The notes below the pieces were generated by a model, which searched no databases, was not told the DNA's origin, and saw only the letters and a list, made by a program, of their open reading frames with translations. Positions 52,496-61,456 of a DNA stretch of 64,000 nt are shown here, piece after piece (positions within the stretch are counted from its first letter, which is position 1; every line of letters begins with the position of its first letter). Made by a program: the position numbers and the translations under genes. The DNA comes from Bacillus siamensis KCTC 13613 (GTDB taxonomy: Bacteria > Bacillota > Bacilli > Bacillales > Bacillaceae). The stretch is from NCBI RefSeq assembly GCF_000262045.1, contig NZ_AJVF01000039.1, positions 620,001 to 684,000 on the forward strand. The letters are read 5' to 3'.

Positions 52496-52552
52496 ATGAG
52501 TAAGATGAAGAAGGCTCAATGTACCAACCTAAACGAAAGATTAAGCACTTAA
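52496..52552 (+). CDS. Candidate 18-residue peptide or gene remnant
   Basis: A strong ribosome site, GGGAGGTGACGAC, directly precedes ATG. The frame reads MSKMKKAQCTNLNERLST then stops. The ribosome site is better than that of many real genes here, so this could be a true leader peptide or the beginning of a broken gene. No continuation is seen in the other frames. Confidence 0.35.
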   Translation: MSKMKKAQCTNLNERLST

Positions 52553-52633
52553 CTACCAATAAGTATTTTTGATGAGCGTGGAAAAAATTTATACTAAGGA
52601 TTGAAAAGATTAGCGAATAGGGAGGGCAGATAA

Positions 52634-52861
52634 TTGTTTTTTAAAACTAGTAGAAATACGGATGAAAAGAGCACTAATATAGCTTTCTATTCTTCATTCA
52701 TCTATTGGTCAGGTTTTTTATTGATAAATAGTATCCTTGATTTTTTTAACAAGGGTTTAAAGATAAATTCACTTTTGTTATTAATATCAGGCTTAATAGT
52801 TTTTTTTGTTAGTGAATTTATATCAAAATGTATCAGAAAAATAAAAAATAAAAAAGTGTGA
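52634..52861 (+). CDS. Small two-helix membrane protein, 75 aa
   Basis: Starts at TTG after GGGAGGGCAG. Two hydrophobic segments (FIYWSGFLLINSILDFF and INSLLLLISGLIVFFVS) and a lysine-rich end (KCIRKIKNKKV). Strongly AT-rich compared with neighbours. It is convergent with a secreted protein and shares its terminator. Size and position would suit an immunity protein, but that is inference. No family recognised. Confidence 0.55.
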   Translation: MFFKTSRNTDEKSTNIAFYSSFIYWSGFLLINSILDFFNKGLKINSLLLLISGLIVFFVSEFISKCIRKIKNKKV

Positions 52862-52880
52862 GCGAAAGCTCACACTTTTT
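52851..52880. terminator. Bidirectional terminator in the post-ssrA stretch
   Basis: A 13-bp stem AAAAAGTGTGAGC with complement and a GAAA tetraloop, T-rich on both sides. Confidence 0.9.
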
Positions 52881-53533
52881 TATTGAGATCTACAACTATA
52901 TGTATTCGTTGCTCCTGAACCCATTTTTGTAATAATAATGCCTTTTCCTTTAGAATTGCAGGCATTTATAGTACCCATACCTAAAAGCGGTACCGCACCT
53001 AACATTAATGTAAGTGCAGTTGGGCTTTTAGCAAAAATTTTAGCTATAGCTGTAGCTGTACCCCAAAATCCACTATTAATTCCAACAGCAGCACTCAATT
53101 GTTTTATTTGTGAGTTGCTAATTTTATATTCTTTATAGTTTATAACTCCCATTGTTGTTACAATATGTTCAACAGGTTTAATAACTTCACTTCTATTTAA
53201 TTCGTCAACATACTCTTTGAATATGATCAAAGCGTCATTGCCTGTCAAAGAAGCAGATGTTTGATTTTCATAATTTACAATAGTATCATACAGGGTTTTT
53301 GCTGCTAAACTTAGTTGACTTATTTCTTCTGGAGAATTAGATGATAGATTTTTCATATCCAATTTCTCATCTAATTCATTGATAGCATCAACTAATACTG
53401 CGGTGTTTTGTACATCTTTTCCTGGTACAGTTATCGTGTCATTTTCTGACGTTTTTTTGATGGCTAAAGTGCTGATAGGAAAAATGCTAAATAAAAGCAC
53501 TAGCGATAATAGAAAAACAAAAGATTTTTTCAT
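52880..53533 (-). CDS. Secreted protein with hydrophobic C-terminal segment, 217 aa
   Basis: AAGGAGGG precedes the ATG. A clear signal peptide (MKKSFVFLLSLVLLFSIFPI, cleavage probably after LA near 24) is followed by a hydrophilic, acidic helical region (about 25-150). Then comes a hydrophobic, glycine-rich segment (about 150-188, with ALTLMLGAVPLLGMG) and a tail with two cysteines 22 residues apart. This layout resembles precursors from which a C-terminal antimicrobial peptide is cut (SdpC, closticin 574). I see no sequence match strong enough to name a family. AT-rich, likely acquired. Confidence 0.65.
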   Translation of the reverse strand: MKKSFVFLLSLVLLFSIFPISTLAIKKTSENDTITVPGKDVQNTAVLVDAINELDEKLDMKNLSSNSPEEISQLSLAAKTLYDTIVNYENQTSASLTGNDALIIFKEYVDELNRSEVIKPVEHIVTTMGVINYKEYKISNSQIKQLSAAVGINSGFWGTATAIAKIFAKSPTALTLMLGAVPLLGMGTINACNSKGKGIIITKMGSGATNTYSCRSQ

Positions 53534-53713
53534 CTATCTATAACCCTCCTTATAAGATTCAATTAAATTCTAACAACAATAAATAATACAGTAAATAACT
53601 AGAATGTTAATTTTTCCTTAACAAGTGTGAGATGAGTTATAATAACGGGTCGAGGTAATGGGTCAAGGTGTATCCTGCTAAATATAATCCGAAAAATAAA
53701 GGAGTCCATTTGA

Positions 53714-54019
53714 ATGATAGTTGTTATCATAGACGGTAAAGATATTACAAGCACAGAAGCATTACACCGAATCTTAAAAGATCAATTAGATTTCCCGGAC
53801 TATTATGGTGAAAATCTGAATGCCTTATGGGATTGCCTGACAGGATGGATCGAATATCCGCTGACTTTGGTGTGGAAGAATTTTGAGATCAGTCAGAAGG
53901 CATTGGGTTCGGATGCTGATGATGTCTTGGAGCTGTTTCAAGAGGCTCAAGAAGAGTTAGATGGTGAGTTTTTCATTCAAATCGAACAGCCGTCTGCCGG
54001 GTCAAACGACAGGCACTAA
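53714..54019 (+). CDS. Barstar-family protein (ribonuclease inhibitor-like)
   Basis: 101 aa. Strong similarity to barstar in the barnase-binding helix: [21 protein letters not shown] against barstar [21 protein letters not shown]. Asp39 and the C-terminal Glu76 equivalents are kept, but the key Asp35 is Asn. It is longer than barstar (89) by a C-terminal tail. AAAGGAG precedes the ATG. No barnase-like ribonuclease is encoded nearby. It may resemble B. subtilis YrdF or act as immunity against another RNase toxin. Confidence 0.87.
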   Translation: [101 protein letters not shown]

Positions 54020-54133
54020 AAAGTGCGTACTTCCCCTCATCCATTTTTCTATCCGATAATAGGGACGGAAGGTTTCAGGCTTTCGATTTCTGTCCATATA
54101 TAAGAAGAGACTTGCGATAGGGAGGAATGGACG

Positions 54134-54928
54134 ATGGATTTGCAGTTGAAAGGGAAGACGGCGCTTGTGACGGGATCTACGTCAGGCATCGGGAAGGCGA
54201 TTGCGGCTTCGCTGATTGCAGAAGGCGCGGCGGTGATCATTAACGGCCGCCGTGAAGAAAAGGTGAACGAAACGATCCGGGAACTAGAGAAACAGACGCC
54301 GGATGCCCTGCTCTATCCGGCCGCGTTTGATTTAGGCACGGCGGAAGGATGCGGCGAGATTTTTCAGCAGTATCCTGATGTGGATATTCTCGTGAACAAT
54401 TTAGGAATCTTTGAACCCGCGGAATATTTTGATATTCCTGACGAGGAGTGGCTCCGGTTTTTCGAGGTGAATATCATGAGCGGCGTGCGGCTGACACGCC
54501 GGTATGCAAAGCGGATGATTGAACGGAAGGAAGGGCGGGTGATTTTTATCGCGAGTGAAGCGGCCGTCATGCCTTCTCAGGAAATGGCCCATTACAGCGC
54601 CACGAAAACGACGCAGCTGTCGCTGTCACGCAGTCTGGCCGAGCTCACGGAAGGGACGAATGTGACGGTGAATACGGTCATGCCGGGCTCCACGAAAACA
54701 GAGGGCGTCGAAACGATGCTGGAGTCGCTTTATCCGGGTGAAAACCTGACAGTGGCTGAAGCGGAGAGACGATTTATGAAGGAAAATCGTCCGACGTCGA
54801 TCATTCAGCGATTGATCCGTCCGGAGGAGATCGCCCATTTTGTCGCCTTTTTAAGCAGCCCGCTGTCGTCAGCCATTAACGGATCTGCTTTGCGGATCGA
54901 CGGCGGCTTAGTGCGGAGCATTATATAA
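54134..54928 (+). CDS. yvaG: Short-chain dehydrogenase/reductase (YvaG-like)
   Basis: 264 aa classical SDR: cofactor motif TGSTSGIGKA (about 12-21), arginine after the second strand (NGRREE), suggesting NADP use, NNLG in place of NNAG, and the catalytic YSATK. It ends in the usual dimer segment GSALRIDGGLVRSI. GGAGG precedes the ATG. B. subtilis has yvaG in the same place next to ssrA. Substrate unknown; annotated as 3-oxoacyl-ACP reductase-like by family. Confidence 0.87.
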   Translation: MDLQLKGKTALVTGSTSGIGKAIAASLIAEGAAVIINGRREEKVNETIRELEKQTPDALLYPAAFDLGTAEGCGEIFQQYPDVDILVNNLGIFEPAEYFDIPDEEWLRFFEVNIMSGVRLTRRYAKRMIERKEGRVIFIASEAAVMPSQEMAHYSATKTTQLSLSRSLAELTEGTNVTVNTVMPGSTKTEGVETMLESLYPGENLTVAEAERRFMKENRPTSIIQRLIRPEEIAHFVAFLSSPLSSAINGSALRIDGGLVRSII

Positions 54929-54939
54929 GATGAATATAC

Positions 54940-54970
54940 AAAAACCCCCGCAAAGTGGCGGGGGTTTTTT
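54940..54970. terminator. Bidirectional terminator yvaG / ascR
   Basis: A stem AAAAACCCCCGC with complement, 6-base loop, T6. Confidence 0.9.
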
Positions 54971-55859
54971 AATGCGGATCATGCTGAAACCGGCTGATGA
55001 TCCTGCTGATTAAATCTTTTGTGGCGGAGTCAAAATGCTCTTCTTTTTGGTTTGTCAACAGCCCGACCGGCGGTGAAATCGTTAAGTTACGGATCGGAAT
55101 GACCTTCGTGCCTCCGATCGGCTCTGAGTGCGCCGTCGCCGTAAAGATCGAGACGCCGATATTTTCCCTGACATAATATTGGTGAGCCATGCTGCTGCTC
55201 AGCTCCATTTTTCGATAGCGGCTGCCGATGGCCCGCTGCAGGTGCTGTTCAATTTGAATCCGGATCGGGCAGTTGGCGGGCGTGAAAATCAGGCATTCAT
55301 TTTCTAAGTCTTCGAGATTGATACTTGTTTTGGCTGCAAGGGGATGTCTGTCGGACACGATGACATTGAGCGAGTCATGGAAAAACGGATCGAAGTAATT
55401 TTCCAAAATCAGCTCCGGCTCGCCGCATATCGCAAAATCAATGGCGCCCTCCAGCAGTTTGCGGCTGCATGTATTGGCATCATCTACGCTGACATTGACC
55501 GACATGTCCGGATAATCATCTAAAAACCCCCGCAGCACGGCAGGAAAGATCAGGCTTGCCGTCGGTTCGGATATGCCGATCTGAATAAGGCCGGCCTGTC
55601 CCTGTCTGATGTCGGCCAGAGTATGGTCAAGCACCTCATACTGTGCGAGAAGCTGCCCCGCCCGCTCATGAAACAGCCGTCCCGCTCTTGTCAGTTTCAG
55701 CTTCTTTCCCCGTTCAAAAAGCTGCGCGCCTACATCCTGCTCCAGCTGTTTAATCCGCATTGAAATCGTCGGCTGTGAATAGTTCAGAATTTCGGCGGCC
55801 TTATAAAAGCTGCCTGACTGTACAATGGTATGAAACGTTTTAATGGTGCGTAATTCCAA
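54969..55859 (-). CDS. ascR: LysR-type activator AscR (YtlI)
   Basis: Activator of the adjacent sulfur operon. 296 aa: winged helix 1-60 (LRTIKTFHTIVQSGSFYKAAEILNYSQPTISMR) and LysR substrate domain. It matches B. subtilis YtlI/AscR from memory. The frame is open to 55883, but GGGAGGGG is six bases before a TTG at 55859, giving the known N-terminus. Divergent from snaA. A TTGTTT-17-TATACT promoter at 55945-55973 reads toward it. In B. subtilis AscR itself is repressed by CymR with cysteine. Confidence 0.9.
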   Translation of the reverse strand: MELRTIKTFHTIVQSGSFYKAAEILNYSQPTISMRIKQLEQDVGAQLFERGKKLKLTRAGRLFHERAGQLLAQYEVLDHTLADIRQGQAGLIQIGISEPTASLIFPAVLRGFLDDYPDMSVNVSVDDANTCSRKLLEGAIDFAICGEPELILENYFDPFFHDSLNVIVSDRHPLAAKTSINLEDLENECLIFTPANCPIRIQIEQHLQRAIGSRYRKMELSSSMAHQYYVRENIGVSIFTATAHSEPIGGTKVIPIRNLTISPPVGLLTNQKEEHFDSATKDLISRIISRFQHDPH

Positions 55860-55944
55860 CGAAATCCCCTCCCGGCTGTTCATTAATTTTCTTGAACTTT
55901 CCCTTTATTTTTTTTGATTAGTCAAATAAATCAGTTTGCTTTAT

Positions 55945-55973
55945 AGTATAAACAATTAAAGCTTAGTAAACAA
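55945..55973 (-). promoter_or_regulatory. Candidate promoter of ascR
   Basis: Reverse strand TTGTTT, 17 bp, TATACT, 90 bp upstream of the ascR start. Confidence 0.5.
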
Positions 55974-56010
55974 ATTGGAATTATATATATTTGCGGGGAG
56001 AGTGAACGGA

Positions 56011-56550
56011 ATGAGTGAAGACATATTTCGATTGGCTGAGAAAAAGGATGCGCCCGAGTTTTTAGAACTGCTGTACAGCGCGTTTCAGCCGATTCGCAAT
56101 TTGGAGATTGACTGGCCGTCGGCGCGGGCTGACCTTGATATGGTAACAGAAAATATTGAAAATCATTCAGCCGTTGTGCTGGAACGGGACGGACGGCTTC
56201 TTTCAACCATTACGATCCGTTTTCCGTGGGAGAGCGACACGCCTCCTTCAAAATATCCGTTTGTCTGGTGGTTTGCGACGCTTCCTGAGCTGAAGGGGCA
56301 GGGCATCGGCAGCAAACTTTTGACTTATGTGGAGGAACACGTGCTGCGGGATACGCTGAAGGCCCCGGCCATCACGCTCGGCACCTCGGCTCGCAAGCAT
56401 CCCTGGCTATTGGATATGTACAGACGGAGGGGCTATGAAGTGTATTTTGAGCAGGAGAAAGACGGAGACATCGGGGTCATGATGAGAAAGGTGCTCATAC
56501 CGGAGCGGTTTGACGCGTCGCTGTTAGGCACACCGACCTGGGCGCAATGA
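56011..56550 (+). CDS. snaA: N-acetyltransferase SnaA (YtmI)
   Basis: GNAT acetyltransferase, 179 aa. The acetyl-CoA motif reads PELKGQGIGSKLLTYVEEH. In B. subtilis SnaA acetylates S-(2-succino)cysteine and related S-modified cysteines as the first step of their breakdown. GGGGAG lies ten bases before the ATG at 56011; the frame is open to 55975. First gene of the operon, overlapping tcyJ by four bases (ATGA). Confidence 0.9.
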   Translation: MSEDIFRLAEKKDAPEFLELLYSAFQPIRNLEIDWPSARADLDMVTENIENHSAVVLERDGRLLSTITIRFPWESDTPPSKYPFVWWFATLPELKGQGIGSKLLTYVEEHVLRDTLKAPAITLGTSARKHPWLLDMYRRRGYEVYFEQEKDGDIGVMMRKVLIPERFDASLLGTPTWAQ

Positions 56551-57359
56551 TGAAAAAGCGGATCAGAGCCGGCTGTCTGCTTCTGCTGCTCGGCGCGCTG
56601 GCCGGGTGCGGACAAGGAGAAAGCACGAAAGCGGGGAGCGGCGTGCAGACCGTCATCGTCGGCACGGGAACTGATTTTCCAAACATTGCTTATATGGATG
56701 AAAAAGGCGAACTGACCGGCTATGACATTGAAGTGATGAAAGCCATTGATAAACAGCTGCCGCAATACAAATTTGTCTTTAAGACGATGGATTTTTCGAA
56801 TCTGCTCACAAGTCTCGGAAACCGGAAAATTGACGTGATCGCACACAATATGGCGAAAAACAAGGAACGGGAGAAACGCTTTTTGTATCACAAAATCCCG
56901 TATAACTACTCGCCGATGTACATCACAGTGAAGGCGGATAATGACGCGATACACACGCTCCGGGACTTAAAAGGGAAAACCGTCATCGTCGGCGCGACGT
57001 CAAACGCGGCGGATTATATGACGGCATATAACAAAGCCCACGGCAGCCCGATACATTTGAAATACGCCGGGCAGGGCAGCAATGATACAGCGAACCAAAT
57101 TGAGACAGGACGCGCTGACGCCACCGTATCTACGCCGTTTGCCGTCGATTTTCAAAATAAGACGCACGCGTTCAAACAAAAGACGGTCGGTGATGTGCTG
57201 CTGGATACAGAAGTGTATTTTATGTTCAATAAAAACAGCCAAACCCTGGCGGACGATACGGATCGGGCGATTCAAAAGCTGGAGAAGGACGGTACATTGA
57301 AAAGGCTGAGTGAAAAATGGCTCGGCGCGGATTATTCAAAATCAAGTTTCACGAAATAA
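56547..57359 (+). CDS. tcyJ: Sulfur-compound-binding lipoprotein TcyJ
   Basis: Extracellular solute receptor of the TcyJKLMN importer for cystine and S-modified cysteines. 270 aa; lipobox GALAGC, then family 3 binding-protein domain with VGTGTDFPNIAYMDEKGELTGYDIEV and a C-terminal LSEKWLGADYSK. Its ATG overlaps the snaA stop; a second ATG at 56550 is possible. It is a paralog of the next gene. Confidence 0.9.
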   Translation: MMKKRIRAGCLLLLLGALAGCGQGESTKAGSGVQTVIVGTGTDFPNIAYMDEKGELTGYDIEVMKAIDKQLPQYKFVFKTMDFSNLLTSLGNRKIDVIAHNMAKNKEREKRFLYHKIPYNYSPMYITVKADNDAIHTLRDLKGKTVIVGATSNAADYMTAYNKAHGSPIHLKYAGQGSNDTANQIETGRADATVSTPFAVDFQNKTHAFKQKTVGDVLLDTEVYFMFNKNSQTLADDTDRAIQKLEKDGTLKRLSEKWLGADYSKSSFTK

Positions 57360-57384
57360 TTGAAGCAGAAAACGGGGCGATCAC

Positions 57385-58197
57385 ATGAAAATAAAACTGG
57401 CGGTCATGTCATTAACAATTGCCGCAATGGCGGCGTTATCAGCCTGCGGCGCTGGCGGGGAGGCGGCATCAGGCAATCAGAAAAATGTGAAGAACATCAC
57501 GGTCGGCACGGGAACTCAATTTCCGAATATTTGCTTTATCGATGATAAAGGAAAATTGACGGGCTATGATGTTGAGCTGGTGAAAGAGCTTGACAGGCGC
57601 CTGCCGGACTATCGTTTCACTTTTAAAACGATGGATTTCTCCAATTTGCTTGTCAGCCTCGGCCAGCATAAAGTCGATATCGTGGCTCATCAAATGGAGA
57701 AAAGCGCCGAACGGGAGAAAAAATTTCTGTTCAATCAAGTCGCGTATAACAACTTCCCGCTGAAAATCACGGTGCTCCAAGAGAACGGGAACATTCACGG
57801 CATTGATGACTTGAAAGGAAAGCGGGTCATTACAAGTCCGACGTCAAACGGCGCGATTGTGCTGAAGAAATGGAATGAAAAACACGGCAGTCCGTTTGAA
57901 ATCGCCTATGCCGGCCAAGGTTCAAACGATGCGGCTAATCAGCTGAAATCCGGCCGCGCCGATGCAACGATTTCCACGCCGTTTGCTGTCGATTTCCAAA
58001 ACAAAACGAGCGCGGTCAAAGAAAAAACGGTCGGCGGGGTGCTGTCAAATGCCAAAGTGTTCTTTATGTTTAACAAAAATGAGCAAACGCTGAGTGATGA
58101 CATTGATAAAGCGCTCAAGGAAATCATTGATGACGGCACGCTCAAAAAGCTGAGTGAAAAGTGGCTCGGCGCGGATTATTCAAAGGAGCAATATTAA
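57385..58197 (+). CDS. tcyK: Sulfur-compound-binding lipoprotein TcyK
   Basis: Second solute receptor of the same importer, 270 aa; lipobox ALSACG, VGTGTQFPNICFIDDKGKLTGYDVEL, C-terminal LSEKWLGADYSKEQY. The same length as TcyJ and similar throughout, so the two arose by tandem duplication. The gap to tcyJ is 25 bp. Confidence 0.9.
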   Translation: MKIKLAVMSLTIAAMAALSACGAGGEAASGNQKNVKNITVGTGTQFPNICFIDDKGKLTGYDVELVKELDRRLPDYRFTFKTMDFSNLLVSLGQHKVDIVAHQMEKSAEREKKFLFNQVAYNNFPLKITVLQENGNIHGIDDLKGKRVITSPTSNGAIVLKKWNEKHGSPFEIAYAGQGSNDAANQLKSGRADATISTPFAVDFQNKTSAVKEKTVGGVLSNAKVFFMFNKNEQTLSDDIDKALKEIIDDGTLKKLSEKWLGADYSKEQY

Positions 58198-58219
58198 GTG
58201 AAAAAGAGAGGGATCGGCA

Positions 58220-58942
58220 ATGGAAAAAGCGTTTGATATCAGTATGATCGCATCCTTTGTGCCGACATTGCTCGGGTATTTGCCCGTCACGCTGTATATA
58301 TTGGCGGTGTCTTTGCTGTTCGGCTTTCTATTGGGGCTGCTTTTGGCGCTGCCCCGGATCTATCGCATTCCCGTGCTGAATCAGATCGCGAAGCTGTATA
58401 TCTCTTTTTTCAGAGGAACGCCCATTATGGTGCAGCTGTTTATTGTATTTTACGGCATTCCGGCGCTCACGGCGCTCGCCGGAATTGACACTTCCAAAAT
58501 GGACCCTTTGTATGCGGCCATCGCCACGTACGCGCTGAGCAGCGCGGCTAGAGCGGCGGAAATCATCAGGGGAGGTGTGAACAGTGTCGACCGCGGACAG
58601 GCGGAGGCGGCGTTCAGCATCGGGCTGAACGGGGTGCAGACATTCCGGCGCATCATTCTGCCGCAGGCGCTCGTGCAGGCCTTTCCCAACATCGGGAATA
58701 TGGTGATCGGTTTTTTAAAAGATACGTCACTCGCTTTTTCAATCGGAGTGATGGATATGTCGGGCAGAGGCCAGACATTGATAACATCGAGCAATCATTC
58801 TCTTGAAGTGTATATCTCGCTTTCTGTTTTGTATTACGCAGCCGCCCTTTTATTTGAATGTGTCTTCAGATGGTGTGAAAAACGAATCAAGAAAGATGAG
58901 ACGCGCCTTGTGACGGTTTTTGACATGAGCGCGCACAGCTGA
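58220..58942 (+). CDS. tcyL: Amino acid ABC permease TcyL
   Basis: Membrane subunit, 240 aa, His/Glu/Gln/Arg-type permease with the EAA loop DRGQAEAAFSIGLNGVQTFRRIILPQA. GAGAGGGATCGG precedes the ATG. Followed after 15 bp by tcyM. Confidence 0.9.
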   Translation: MEKAFDISMIASFVPTLLGYLPVTLYILAVSLLFGFLLGLLLALPRIYRIPVLNQIAKLYISFFRGTPIMVQLFIVFYGIPALTALAGIDTSKMDPLYAAIATYALSSAARAAEIIRGGVNSVDRGQAEAAFSIGLNGVQTFRRIILPQALVQAFPNIGNMVIGFLKDTSLAFSIGVMDMSGRGQTLITSSNHSLEVYISLSVLYYAAALLFECVFRWCEKRIKKDETRLVTVFDMSAHS

Positions 58943-58957
58943 AAAGGAGGGAGAACA

Positions 58958-59665
58958 TTGGAGCTGGACATTCCGTTTATCGGCACTGCGATAAAACAAA
59001 TGATGAAAACCGTTCCGCTTACACTGGCAATGACGGTCATTCCGATTATTGCCGGATTTTTCATAGCTCTCGGCAATATCACGGTGCGTATATTCCGCAT
59101 CAAATGGCTGCTTGCCTGCACAGCGTTTTACGTGTCTTTTTTCCGAAGCACCCCGGCGATTCTCCATATTATGCTGATTTATTTAGGCGTTCCGCTGATT
59201 GCCGATCATTTCAGCCGCGCCTTTCATCTCGGCTGGTCGGCCAATCAGATTCCGGTCGCCGTGTTTGTCATCATGGCACTGTCATTAACGGCAGGCGCTT
59301 ATATGACGGAAATTCTCCGATCTGGGATCATGGCCGTCGATACGGGGCAGGCGGAAGCGGCTTATTCAATCGGCCTGACACGGGGCCAGATGATTCGGCG
59401 CGTGATTCTGCCGCAGGCGTTCATGATATCACTGCCGAATTTCACCAACATAGGCATCGGTTTTTTGCATACCACTTCAATCGCGGCAATCGTTGCAGTG
59501 CCTGAAATTACAGGAACGGCGACGATTGCGGCATCCGATAACTATGCGTTTTTGGAAGCATTTATCGGGGCGGCCGTCATCTATTGGGGATTAACGCTGA
59601 TTCTCGAGGCCGTAAACACTTTGGCGGAAAAAAGAGCGGCCAGATATCAAGGAGGCGCAGTATGA
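58958..59665 (+). CDS. tcyM: Amino acid ABC permease TcyM
   Basis: Second membrane subunit, 235 aa, EAA loop [27 protein letters not shown]. Start is TTG at 58958, well spaced after AAAGGAGGGAG. Its stop overlaps the tcyN start (ATGA). Confidence 0.9.
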   Translation: MELDIPFIGTAIKQMMKTVPLTLAMTVIPIIAGFFIALGNITVRIFRIKWLLACTAFYVSFFRSTPAILHIMLIYLGVPLIADHFSRAFHLGWSANQIPVAVFVIMALSLTAGAYMTEILRSGIMAVDTGQAEAAYSIGLTRGQMIRRVILPQAFMISLPNFTNIGIGFLHTTSIAAIVAVPEITGTATIAASDNYAFLEAFIGAAVIYWGLTLILEAVNTLAEKRAARYQGGAV

Positions 59666-60441
59666 TCGAAATCCGAAACATTCAGAAACATTTTGGCAGT
59701 CATCACGTGCTAAAAGGGATCAATTTAAGTGTCCGGAAAGGGGAAGTCGTGACCATCATCGGTCCGAGCGGTTCCGGGAAAACAACGTTTCTGCGCTGCC
59801 TTAATTTACTTGAGCGGCCGGATGAGGGCGCCATTTCCGTACATGGTGAAGTCATTAACTGCAAAAAGCCGGCCAAAAAAGACATTCTCAGACTGAGGAA
59901 ACAGACGGCGATGGTTTTTCAGCAATATCATTTGTTTTCGCATAAAACGGCGATTCAAAATGTCATGGAAGGCCTGACGGTCGCAAGGAAAATGAAAAAA
60001 ACAGATGCGTACGCCATTGCGGAGCGGGAACTGGCCAAGGTGGGGCTTCAGGATAAATTGCACGCCTATCCGAATCAGCTGTCGGGAGGCCAAAAGCAGC
60101 GGGTCGGAATTGCCAGGGCGCTTGCCATTCATCCTGATGTGATGCTGTTTGATGAACCGACCGCAGCCCTCGATCCGGAGCTTGTCGGCGAGGTGCTTGA
60201 GGTGATGCTTAACATTGTGCGGACCGGCGCCACCATGATCATTGTTACTCATGAAATGGAATTCGCCAGAAGAGTGTCCGACCAAATTGTGTTTATGGAT
60301 GAAGGCGCAATCGTGGAACAAGGAACGCCTGAGGAGGTCTTTTACAAGACGAAAAAAGAAAGAACGAAGAAGTTCCTCCGCCGCGTTCTTCCTGATTACG
60401 GTTATGACATAAAAGAACACATAAAGGAGCCTGTCGTATGA
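59662..60441 (+). CDS. tcyN: Amino acid ABC ATPase TcyN
   Basis: ATPase of the importer, 259 aa: Walker [11 protein letters not shown]-loop MVFQQYHLF, signature LSGGQKQR, Walker [21 protein letters not shown] marks the ATG at 59662; the longer frame from 59584 lies inside tcyM. The basic C-terminal extension ([16 protein letters not shown]) is normal in this family. Confidence 0.92.
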   Translation: MIEIRNIQKHFGSHHVLKGINLSVRKGEVVTIIGPSGSGKTTFLRCLNLLERPDEGAISVHGEVINCKKPAKKDILRLRKQTAMVFQQYHLFSHKTAIQNVMEGLTVARKMKKTDAYAIAERELAKVGLQDKLHAYPNQLSGGQKQRVGIARALAIHPDVMLFDEPTAALDPELVGEVLEVMLNIVRTGATMIIVTHEMEFARRVSDQIVFMDEGAIVEQGTPEEVFYKTKKERTKKFLRRVLPDYGYDIKEHIKEPVV

Positions 60442-61454
60442 TTCGTTTAAGCATTTTAGACCAAAGTGTCACCGCGGAAAACCAAACCGCAGAAGAAGCT
60501 TTGCGGCAAACGGTGAGATTGGCTCAAGAGGCCGAACAATACGGATATGACCGTTTCTGGGCGGCGGAGCATCATAACAATGAAGAAATAGCGGGATCAG
60601 CACCGGAAATTGTCCTGGGATATCTGGCCGCCAGTACGAAAAAAATCCGCCTCGCATCCGGCGGGGTGATGCTGCAGCATTACAGCCCTTATAAAGTGGC
60701 GGAGCAGTTCCGGGTTTTGTCCGCCCTTGCCCCCGGCCGTATAGCGCTCGGTGTCGGCAAAGCGCCCGGCGGATTTCAGCTGTCAACCGATGCGCTGCAG
60801 CGCGAGCTTATTCAGCCCGCCCGTTTATTTGAAGAAAAGCTTGAGGAGCTGACTCATTTCATCCGCAATGATTTTCCGGACTCGCATCGCTACGCGTCAT
60901 TGCGGCCGGCTCCGCATACTGAGTATGCGCCTGACATCTTTTTGCTCGGCGGCAGCACAGAAAGCGCGATCACAGCGGCCAAACTCGGCATTTCCTTCGT
61001 TTTCGCCTATTTCATAAACGGTGAAGACGCTGCGTTAGAAAAAGCGCGCCAAGCCTTTGACGAACATCTGCCGAAAGGGGCAAAAGCCGAATTCCACCTT
61101 GCGCCGATGGTCTTTACTGCGCATACAAAAGCGGAAGCGGAAAAACACGTCGTATCGCGTGAATCGGTCAAAATCATTCTCGAAGACGGCAAAAAGGTGA
61201 ATGTCGCTTCCCGAAAACAAGCGGATGCGTTTCTTGAACAAGTCACGCAGCCATATAAGCTGATCACACAAAAGACGGGTGTGATTGCCGGGACAAAACA
61301 AGAGACCGCTTCCGAGCTGAGACGGTTATCGGTTCAATACAGCATTACCGATTTTGTGATTTTGTCGCCTATCAAAAACGCTGAAGAAAAACGGTTGTCT
61401 TATCGGCTGTTAAGCGAAGCGGTGCAGCCGGCCGCACAATTACAGGAGGGATGA
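60438..61454 (+). CDS. cmoO: LLM-family monooxygenase CmoO (YtmO)
   Basis: Luciferase-like flavin monooxygenase, 338 aa, with [34 protein letters not shown] and [12 protein letters not shown]. In B. subtilis CmoO/CmoJ act on N-acetylated S-modified cysteines in sulfur scavenging. AAAGGAG precedes the ATG, which overlaps the tcyN stop by four bases. A distant homolog, YvbT, is also in this window. Confidence 0.88.
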   Translation: MIRLSILDQSVTAENQTAEEALRQTVRLAQEAEQYGYDRFWAAEHHNNEEIAGSAPEIVLGYLAASTKKIRLASGGVMLQHYSPYKVAEQFRVLSALAPGRIALGVGKAPGGFQLSTDALQRELIQPARLFEEKLEELTHFIRNDFPDSHRYASLRPAPHTEYAPDIFLLGGSTESAITAAKLGISFVFAYFINGEDAALEKARQAFDEHLPKGAKAEFHLAPMVFTAHTKAEAEKHVVSRESVKIILEDGKKVNVASRKQADAFLEQVTQPYKLITQKTGVIAGTKQETASELRRLSVQYSITDFVILSPIKNAEEKRLSYRLLSEAVQPAAQLQEG

Positions 61455-61456
61455 AC

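Noticed and set aside
59104..59505. A 133-codon forward frame inside tcyM
   Set aside because: His/Arg-rich, out of frame with a well-supported membrane protein, no ribosome site.
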